From NCBI GenBank assembly GCA_002308315.1, contig DBWE01000222.1:1-11476 (forward strand): a DNA stretch of 11,476 nucleotides, written 5' to 3'. Under the pieces are notes generated by a model, which saw only the letters and a list, made by a program, of their open reading frames with translations, had not been told where the DNA came from and did no database searches. A program made the position numbers and the translations under genes. Below are positions 6,517 to 11,476 of the stretch, one piece after another (positions within the stretch are counted from its first letter, which is position 1; each line of letters starts with the position of its first letter). Source of the stretch: Clostridiales bacterium UBA1246. Its GTDB lineage: Bacteria; Bacillota; Clostridia; Oscillospirales; Oscillospiraceae.

Positions 6517-7584
6517 TCAGAGTATCGCTTTGCCCTCGTCCACGAGGCGGTCGTAATTGCGGCGGCTGGCCTCGTATATGCGTCTGCGCATTTCGGGAGA
6601 GACGGAATTCTCTATCAGCAGGCGGTTGTCGGCGCAGGGTCCGGCCATGAAGGCGGCGAGAGCGGCGTCCTTTTCCGCGTCGGTCATGTCCGGGCGTATT
6701 TTCGGCGAGTCGGTGAAAATGAAGCGGTCGCCGTACTGCTTTTTGAGCTTAGGCTTGTCGTTGAGGGGCTGGCCGCCCCAGGAGTCCTCGCCCGCCTCGA
6801 TGAACAGGGGCACGAAATGCTCCACGAAGCCGCAGCAGTGCAGGTCCCAGTACATGCCGAGAGAATGGACGTGATCCGTCAGCTCCTTTACGTAGGGCAG
6901 GAGCATTTCCCGCGCCGTGTCCACGGAGAAAAACTCGGCCCGCTGGGAGCCCCAGTCGTCGTTGAAGTTGACTATGTCGGCGTTGAACCACTTTTTGCAG
7001 TTGGTATAAAATTTCTTGTGTACGTCGGTAACGGCGCGGAAGAAGCGGTGTACGCTCTCTTTCGCGTCGTCGTCTATCAGGGCGAGGGCGGCGTTTTCAA
7101 AATCGAGTATGGCGATGAGCCGCTCGAAAAGGCAGCCGGGAACGGCGATATAGGTGGCGCGGTCGGGGCTGAGCCTGTCCTTGTTCCGTTCATAGCAGTC
7201 CTCCCAGTCCCAGGTATCGGGATCGGGGATGGAAACGTAATCCTCCCAGCGGCAGATATCCGGGCATATCGGACTGCCGGGCCGCACCATGGCGCCGCCG
7301 GCGATCTCGACGTAGATCCACTCCACTCCGTAGCCGTCCTTTATGGCGCTGCCGTCGCTGCGGGGATTGCGGGCGCGGTTTTCGGGATCGCAGTCGAGCA
7401 TGAGGGAGGTGACGTCTCCCGAGGCGAAGGGAGCCCACATGGGCGTTTTCCCCCGGTACAGGAGCAGAGTGTTCTCGCGGGGCGTGATGGGCGTGTCGAA
7501 TACGTCGACGGGCGGGCCGAACATCGCCGGGACCTGCCCGACTACTTTTAGCTCCGAGGGTGAAAACCTGCTGTCGCGTGCCAT
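6517..7584 (-). CDS. URO-D/MtaA-like protein (uroporphyrinogen decarboxylase superfamily)
   Basis: A 355-residue cytosolic protein of the URO-D superfamily, which includes haem-pathway UroD and zinc methyltransferases such as MtaA and CmuA that move methyl groups between corrinoids and thiols. Features seen are the central NFNDDWGSQ (206-214), like the DDWGTQ motif of the methyltransferase-like branch, and WDLHCCGFVEHFVPLFIEAGED (247-268), where His249 and Cys250/251 resemble the H-x-C zinc-binding segment. The UroD N-terminal substrate-binding signature is absent, and no other haem gene is nearby, so a haem role is unlikely. No corrinoid protein or MtaB-like partner is encoded in the window, so substrate and acceptor are unknown. 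The ATG at 7582-7584 has GAGAGGA (7592-7598, minus strand) 7 nt upstream. It has its own consensus promoter and is probably monocistronic. It is convergent with ilvN. Confidence 0.85.
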   Translation of the reverse strand: MARDSRFSPSELKVVGQVPAMFGPPVDVFDTPITPRENTLLLYRGKTPMWAPFASGDVTSLMLDCDPENRARNPRSDGSAIKDGYGVEWIYVEIAGGAMVRPGSPICPDICRWEDYVSIPDPDTWDWEDCYERNKDRLSPDRATYIAVPGCLFERLIAILDFENAALALIDDDAKESVHRFFRAVTDVHKKFYTNCKKWFNADIVNFNDDWGSQRAEFFSVDTAREMLLPYVKELTDHVHSLGMYWDLHCCGFVEHFVPLFIEAGEDSWGGQPLNDKPKLKKQYGDRFIFTDSPKIRPDMTDAEKDAALAAFMAGPCADNRLLIENSVSPEMRRRIYEASRRNYDRLVDEGKAIL

Positions 7585-7617
7585 ATATGTATCCTCTCAT
7601 CAAAATGCAGCATTATT

Positions 7618-7632
7618 GCGCCGTTTCGGCGC
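7618..7632 (-). other. Small perfect hairpin in the URO-D gene leader
   Basis: GCGCCG and CGGCGC flank a three-base loop (AAA on the minus strand). The hairpin lies in the predicted 5' leader, about 20 nt after the expected transcript start and 20 nt before the ribosome site. It could protect the 5' end or bind a regulator. No T-run follows on either strand. Confidence 0.35.
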
Positions 7633-7659
7633 GTAAGTTTGTGGGATTTCAACATTATG

Positions 7660-7688
7660 ATTATAATTCCGCGCCGAACGCTTGTCAA
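7660..7688 (-). promoter_or_regulatory. Perfect-consensus promoter for the URO-D gene
   Basis: On the minus strand TTGACA (7683-7688) and TATAAT (7660-7665) match the sigma-A consensus at all 12 positions, with the ideal 17-base spacer. The start should be near 7653, giving a leader of about 69 nt. So strong a promoter for a single URO-D gene suggests high expression or control by a repressor or by the leader. Confidence 0.8.
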
Positions 7689-7712
7689 TCCGATCGAGGA
7701 GCACAAAAAGAA

Positions 7713-7741
7713 TTGATTATCCCGCGGCGGTGATATATAAT
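7713..7741 (+). promoter_or_regulatory. Strong promoter for the thiolase transcript
   Basis: TTGATT (7713-7718) and a perfect TATAAT (7736-7741) are separated by 17 bases. The start should be near 7748, leaving a leader of about 41 nt that contains AAGGAAGG (7773-7780) 8 nt before the thiolase ATG. The -35 element lies 24 bases from the -35 of the divergent URO-D promoter, so the two face away from one shared operator-sized gap. Confidence 0.75.
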
Positions 7742-7788
7742 GTCCTACAGTAAACGCCTCAAAAATTTATTTAAGGAAGGTTTCCGAT

Positions 7789-8973
7789 ATGAAAGACGTA
7801 TATCTCGTAAGCTGCTGCAGGACCGCCGTGGGCACTTTCGGCGGCAGTCTCAAGGACACCCCCGCTCCCGAGCTCGGCGCGATAGTCGTGAAGGCCGCTC
7901 TTGAAAGAGCCGGACTCGCCCCCGACAAGCTGGACGAGCTCATGTTCGGCTGCGTGCTGACGGCAGGTCTGGGCCAGAACGTCGCCCGCCAGGTATCCAT
8001 CAAGGCCGGCATACCCGTTGAGGTGCCCGCCTACACCATCGGCATGGTCTGCGGCTCCGGCATGAAGAGCGTTATCGAGGCCGCCCGCGCCATCCGCGCC
8101 GGAGACGCCGACGTGATAATGGCCGGCGGCTGTGAGAACATGTCCGCCGCTCCCTACCTGGTCAACTCCGCCCGCTTCGGCGCGAGGATGAACAACACCG
8201 TCATGGTCGACTCCATGGTAAACGACGGCCTGTACGACGTGTTCAACAACTACCACATGGGCATCACCGCGGAGAACGTGGCCGAGCAGTGGGGCATCAC
8301 CCGCGAGGAGCTGGACGATTTCTCCCTGAAGACCCAGCAGAAGGCCGCCGCGGCCATCGCCTCCGGCCGCTTTGAGGACGAGATAATCCCCGTTCCCGTA
8401 AAGGTGAAAAAGCAGGTCGTGGAATTCAAGGTGGACGAGCATCCCCGCGATACCAGCGCCGAGGCTCTCGCCAAGCTGCGCCCCGCCTTCAAGGGCGACG
8501 GAAAGGTGACCGCGGGCAACGCCTCCGGCATCAACGACGGCGCCGCGGCCATACTGCTCGCCTCCGGCGAGGCCGTGAAGAAATACGGCCTTAAGCCCAT
8601 CATGAAGCTCGTCAGCTGGGGCCAGGGCGGACTCGATCCGAAGATCATGGGTCTCGGCCCGGTCTACGCCACCAAAAACGCCATGGAAAAGTGCGGCCTG
8701 AGCGTCAAGGACATGGATCTGTTCGAGCTCAACGAGGCCTTTGCCTCCCAGAGCATCGCCTGCATCCGCGAGCTGGGCCTGACCGACAGGATGGACGTGA
8801 TCAACGTAAACGGCGGCGCCGTGGCTCTGGGCCACCCCGTGGGCGCTTCCGGCGCGAGGATAATCGTAACGCTGGTGCACGAGATGCTCAAGCGGCCCGA
8901 AGCCAAGCGCGGACTTGCCACGCTGTGCATAGGCGGCGGCATGGGCGTAGCCACCATCTGGGAAAAGTGCTGA
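7789..8973 (+). CDS. thlA: Acetyl-CoA C-acetyltransferase (thiolase)
   Basis: Condenses two acetyl-CoA to acetoacetyl-CoA, the entry step to butyrate and related C4 products in fermenting Clostridia, or runs in reverse to cleave acetoacetyl-CoA. The 394 residues equal the usual length of biosynthetic thiolases. The catalytic set is complete: the acylated Cys88 ([10 protein letters not shown]), NEAFA (315-319), His349 in GHPVGASG, and Cys380 in LCIGGGMG. The N-terminal domain starts [19 protein letters not shown], in place of the common VAAxRTPxG. The ATG at 7789 follows an AAGGAAGG site by 8 nt. The gene has a near-ideal promoter. Codon choice leans more to ATC over ATA and to GCC than in ilvB, which fits high expression. 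A long hairpin follows. The assimilatory and degradative directions cannot be told apart from sequence, and no other butyrate-pathway gene is in the window. Confidence 0.94.
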   Translation: MKDVYLVSCCRTAVGTFGGSLKDTPAPELGAIVVKAALERAGLAPDKLDELMFGCVLTAGLGQNVARQVSIKAGIPVEVPAYTIGMVCGSGMKSVIEAARAIRAGDADVIMAGGCENMSAAPYLVNSARFGARMNNTVMVDSMVNDGLYDVFNNYHMGITAENVAEQWGITREELDDFSLKTQQKAAAAIASGRFEDEIIPVPVKVKKQVVEFKVDEHPRDTSAEALAKLRPAFKGDGKVTAGNASGINDGAAAILLASGEAVKKYGLKPIMKLVSWGQGGLDPKIMGLGPVYATKNAMEKCGLSVKDMDLFELNEAFASQSIACIRELGLTDRMDVINVNGGAVALGHPVGASGARIIVTLVHEMLKRPEAKRGLATLCIGGGMGVATIWEKC

Positions 8974-8978
8974 TATCA

Positions 8979-9017
8979 AATTCGTCGGCAAAGGCTGAAA
9001 GCCTTTGCCGACGAATA
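8979..9017 (+). terminator. Perfect 17-bp hairpin after thiolase (terminator or attenuator)
   Basis: ATTCGTCGGCAAAGGCT (8980-8996) pairs without mismatch with AGCCTTTGCCGACGAAT (9000-9016) around a GAA loop. It begins 6 nt after the thiolase stop, and the tail reads ATTATT rather than a true T-run. No promoter is visible between it and the next ribosome site (9024-9028), so the downstream genes probably depend on readthrough. It may partly terminate transcription, or protect the thiolase mRNA 3' end, and so set a high thiolase-to-hydrolase ratio. Confidence 0.65.
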
Positions 9018-9034
9018 TTATTCGGAGGAAAGCC

Positions 9035-10135
9035 ATGATACAGAAGATAAAATATCTCGGTCTCCCCGAGCTGATGAAGATGAAAAACGGCGCTCCGGTC
9101 ACGGCGAAGAACTGGAAAAAGCGCCGTGCGGAGATACTGGAGCTGCTGCAGGAATACGAGTTCGGCGCTCTGCCGCCCGAGCCGGAGTTCATCCGCGAGG
9201 CGGAAAAGGTGGAATACAGCGCCGACTACGATATGGACGGAGTTCCCCGCACCTCGGTGGAAGTGGTCACGCTGGAGCTGGGTTATCCGCAGGGCACATA
9301 TAAGTTCCCCGTGAAGGTCTACCGCCCCGCCGGCGCGGAAAAGCCGCCGGTGATAGTTATGCTCAACCTCGCCCTCGAGGGCTTCTTTGCCGTGCAGGCT
9401 CCGCCGCAGGTGCTCGCCAAGGGCGTTGCGGTGGTGGGCCTGGGCTGCAATGATATCAGCCTCGACGGCCCGGGCTTCGACAAGGGCCTGCCGGCGCTGC
9501 TCTGGCCCGAGGGCAGAAAGCCCGGCGACGCGGCCAAGTTCATGCTCTGGGGCCGCGCCATGGGCTACGTGCGGAAATATCTCGAGCAGCGCGGCGATTT
9601 CGACATGACGCGGGTATGCGCCGCGGGCTGTTCCCGCTTCGGCAAGACCGCGCTGGCCGCCGGCATATTCGACGAGGGCTTTACCCACGTAGCCGCCATA
9701 GAGTCCGGCTGCGCGGGCGCCTCGATACACCGCGGCAAGATAGGCGAGTCCCTCAGGCGCATCAGTACGGTATTCCCCTATTGGTTCTGCGAGAAGTTCG
9801 CCGAGTACGGCGACCGGGAGGACGAGCTGCCCTTCGACGCGCATTTCCTCATCGCCGCCATAGCGCCGCGCAAGGTGCTGATAACCGACGCGTACGAGGA
9901 TTTCTGGAGCGATCCCTTCAACTGCTATCTTGCCTGCATAGCGGCGAGCCCCGCCTATGAGGCGCTGGGGCTGCCGGGCTTCATCTATCCCGACGGCGAC
10001 AAGTCCCCCGGCCCGCGCTACGCAAAGCCCGGAGAGTATATCATGGACGGCAGCATAGGCTATTTCATGAGAAACGGCGCCCACGGCTGCAACGACGAGG
10101 ACTGGGCGGCGATGACCGAGTTTTTGCTGAAATGA
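9035..10135 (+). CDS. CE15-like alpha/beta hydrolase (glucuronoyl-esterase-like), cytosolic
   Basis: A 366-residue serine hydrolase resembling carbohydrate esterase family 15, whose known members cleave esters between 4-O-methylglucuronic acid of xylan and lignin alcohols. The nucleophile motif is AAGCSRFGKTA (196-206) with Ser200. IESGCAGASIHRG (222-234) places a candidate acid, Glu223, where fungal CE15 enzymes carry it. FPYWFCEKF (247-255), HFLIAAIAPRKVLI (270-283) and the catalytic His350 (RNGAHGCNDEDW) are also family-like; Glu288 is an alternative acid. There is no signal peptide or membrane segment, so it should act on an imported small ester. I choose ATG 9035 because GGAGG (9024-9028) lies 6 nt ahead. 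An in-frame TTG at 9005 sits inside the hairpin and has no ribosome site. It ends 19 bases before the SLH gene. True substrate unknown. Confidence 0.75.
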   Translation: MIQKIKYLGLPELMKMKNGAPVTAKNWKKRRAEILELLQEYEFGALPPEPEFIREAEKVEYSADYDMDGVPRTSVEVVTLELGYPQGTYKFPVKVYRPAGAEKPPVIVMLNLALEGFFAVQAPPQVLAKGVAVVGLGCNDISLDGPGFDKGLPALLWPEGRKPGDAAKFMLWGRAMGYVRKYLEQRGDFDMTRVCAAGCSRFGKTALAAGIFDEGFTHVAAIESGCAGASIHRGKIGESLRRISTVFPYWFCEKFAEYGDREDELPFDAHFLIAAIAPRKVLITDAYEDFWSDPFNCYLACIAASPAYEALGLPGFIYPDGDKSPGPRYAKPGEYIMDGSIGYFMRNGAHGCNDEDWAAMTEFLLK

Positions 10136-10154
10136 TATCAGGGAGGTAATGAAA

Positions 10155-11476
10155 ATGAAAAAACGCATCCTGTCCGCGCTGATAGCCGCGCTGATGCTGG
10201 CGGCGCTGCTGCCCGCGTCCGTATCGGCCGCGGAGCCGAAGCTTCTCGCGGAATTCTTCCCCGCGGGGAAGCTTGAAACGCCGAGAGCCCCGTATATGAC
10301 CTATGAGGAATGGAGCGGCGGAGATCTTTTATACATCTGGTACAATACCCCCCACGATATACTCGAGCTGCAGAAGGCCTACGGGCTGTGGGATGAGACC
10401 GAGGAAAGCTCGGAGGACGACGCTTTCAATAACCGCTTCGGCGTCGAGGATTTCGAGATATGGCTGCAGACCGACTGCAGCGTGGACGGCGGCCCGTGGC
10501 AGTATACCTCCGCCTGGGACGATCCGAAGTTTTTGCCCGACAATCAGGAGAACATGCCGCATTATCTGGTCTTCTGCGCCATGAATTCCCTCAATAAGGA
10601 TCTGGCCAAGGCCTATGACGAGTTTACTCTCAGCTGGCTGACCTATATCGAAAACGGAGATACCGGCTTTCTGGATCCGGGCCTGACCTCCGAGGAGGAC
10701 GAATACGGCAAGCTCTGTTATCACTTCGATCTGGCAAATCACAATTTTGCCTTCCGCTGCCGCATGATGCTGGCGTATCAGGAAGAGTCCGGAGACGAAT
10801 GGCAGGCAGTATGCTCCGACTGGTCTCCGGAGACGAGCATAGGCAAAAACGGCACGCAGAAAAAGCTTGCCGCGCCCACGTCCATCGCCGCGCCGAAGCT
10901 GGAGAATTTCAGGTTCGAAGTGGACGAGGACGATGAAACGGGATATCAGTTCACCGGCGCCGATTACTACCTGAACATACCCGACAGCGTATATGACGGC
11001 ATACTGTACTGCTGCGCCCAGGAGGGCATGTACGACCCCTACCGGATAGACGCGCAGATGAGAGTGAACGGCGGGGAGTGGAAGAGCGTATATACCGCCA
11101 ACGAGACCTGGATATTCAGCTCCGAGCGCGGAGCCGCGCCCGATACGGGAGTGCTCACGGAAAACGACAGCGTGGAGATCCGCGCCCGCCTCGTCTGCGA
11201 GGAGCTCGGCCTTGCCTCCGACTGGTCCAATATAATAGGCAGCAAGCCCTCTTTTCAGGCTCACGCCTGGGCGGAGGGAGAGCTTGCCGAGGCCGACGCG
11301 CTGGGCCTTATACCCGAGTGCCTGCAGGGCGCGGACCTCACTCAGCCCATCACCCGCGCGGAGTTCGCGGCGGTGAGCGTGAAGGTATACGAGGCGCTTT
11401 CCGGCGCGAAGGCGGAGCCCATAGCGGTAAATCCCTTCACGGACACGAGCGACGAAGAAGTGTTGAAGGCCTTCAA
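10155..11476 (+). CDS. Secreted SLH-domain surface protein (partial, cut by right edge)
   Basis: The first 440 codons of an open frame that continues beyond the window. Residues 1-25 are a clear signal peptide: Lys-Lys-Arg, a long Leu/Ala core, then SVSA before AEP. Residues about 26-368 match no family I recognise; they look like two related beta-rich modules. FEIWLQTD...DGGPW (about 100-115) with SDWSPETSIG (221-230) is echoed by YRIDAQMRVNGGEW (296-309) with SDWSNIIG (355-362). From 369 (AHAWAEGELAEADALGL, ITRAEFAAVSVKVYEAL, PFTDT) comes an SLH repeat, which anchors proteins to pyruvylated secondary cell-wall polymers; more repeats may follow outside. ATG 10155 has GGGAGG (10141-10146) 8 nt upstream; the in-frame ATG at 10149 is too close to it. 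Probably co-transcribed with the hydrolase. Confidence 0.85.
   Translation, partial: MKKRILSALIAALMLAALLPASVSAAEPKLLAEFFPAGKLETPRAPYMTYEEWSGGDLLYIWYNTPHDILELQKAYGLWDETEESSEDDAFNNRFGVEDFEIWLQTDCSVDGGPWQYTSAWDDPKFLPDNQENMPHYLVFCAMNSLNKDLAKAYDEFTLSWLTYIENGDTGFLDPGLTSEEDEYGKLCYHFDLANHNFAFRCRMMLAYQEESGDEWQAVCSDWSPETSIGKNGTQKKLAAPTSIAAPKLENFRFEVDEDDETGYQFTGADYYLNIPDSVYDGILYCCAQEGMYDPYRIDAQMRVNGGEWKSVYTANETWIFSSERGAAPDTGVLTENDSVEIRARLVCEELGLASDWSNIIGSKPSFQAHAWAEGELAEADALGLIPECLQGADLTQPITRAEFAAVSVKVYEALSGAKAEPIAVNPFTDTSDEEVLKAF

Noticed and set aside
9005..9034. TTG at 9005 as start of the CE15-like gene
   Set aside because: It lies within the 3' arm of the hairpin and has no ribosome site, whereas ATG 9035 has GGAGG at good spacing.
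7771..10168. Long minus-strand open frames (473 and 426 codons) opposite thiolase and the CE15-like gene
   Set aside because: Both run across gene borders and promoters of well-supported plus-strand genes and have no family features.
10329..11264. A 311-codon minus-strand open frame inside the SLH gene
   Set aside because: The plus strand has a signal peptide and an SLH domain in one continuous frame; the antisense product has no signature.
1..11476. tRNA or rRNA genes, CRISPR arrays, insertion sequences, att sites, phage or defence genes
   Set aside because: I looked on both strands and found no direct-repeat arrays, transposase or integrase motifs, or cloverleaf-like segments. Nearly all sequence is accounted for by metabolic and surface genes.

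Overview
The window looks like a chromosomal segment of a GC-rich anaerobic member of the Clostridia (Bacillota), probably an uncultured gut-type lineage. The grounds are an rnf cluster in the clostridial order C-D-G-E-A, a thiolase typical of butyrate and acetoacetyl-CoA metabolism, a corrinoid-methyltransferase-like URO-D protein, an S-layer-homology (SLH) protein, and purine-rich Shine-Dalgarno sites with some TTG starts. The lineage is inferred; no rRNA or other taxonomic marker is present. Coding sequence is GC-rich and the main promoter regions are AT-rich islands.

Layout. (1) Positions 1-4025, minus strand: rnfC-rnfD-rnfG-rnfE-rnfA, tightly packed and partly overlapping. rnfA runs off the left edge, and rnfB would be expected just beyond it. 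These genes encode the Rnf complex, which couples ferredoxin oxidation and NAD+ reduction to ion export. (2) Positions 4026-4305: a divergent control region. It holds two promoters whose -35/-10 elements are interleaved on opposite strands, a block of consecutive inverted repeats in the rnf leader, and a GC-rich hairpin ahead of ilvB. (3) Positions 4306-6488, plus strand: ilvB-ilvN, an acetolactate synthase pair with an ATGA overlap. The large subunit is divergent at several residues that are normally fixed. (4) Positions 6517-7584, minus strand: a stand-alone URO-D/MtaA-like protein, convergent with ilvN. (5) Positions 7585-7788: a second divergent region with two near-ideal sigma-A-type promoters back to back. 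(6) Positions 7789-11476, plus strand: thiolase, a perfect 17-bp hairpin, a CE15-like (glucuronoyl-esterase-like) alpha/beta hydrolase without a signal peptide, and a secreted SLH protein cut by the right edge.

How the genes may work together. Rnf and thiolase are both core parts of energy conservation in acetate/butyrate-type fermentation. Acetolactate synthase draws pyruvate toward branched-chain amino acids or acetoin. The hydrolase and SLH protein form a small downstream module, possibly linked to carbohydrate or cell-surface work, that is transcribed behind the thiolase at a level set by the hairpin. No mobile element, tRNA, rRNA or CRISPR array was seen. The most unusual items are the interleaved rnf/ilv promoters with the structured rnf leader, the atypical acetolactate synthase, and the cytosolic CE15-like hydrolase paired with an SLH protein.
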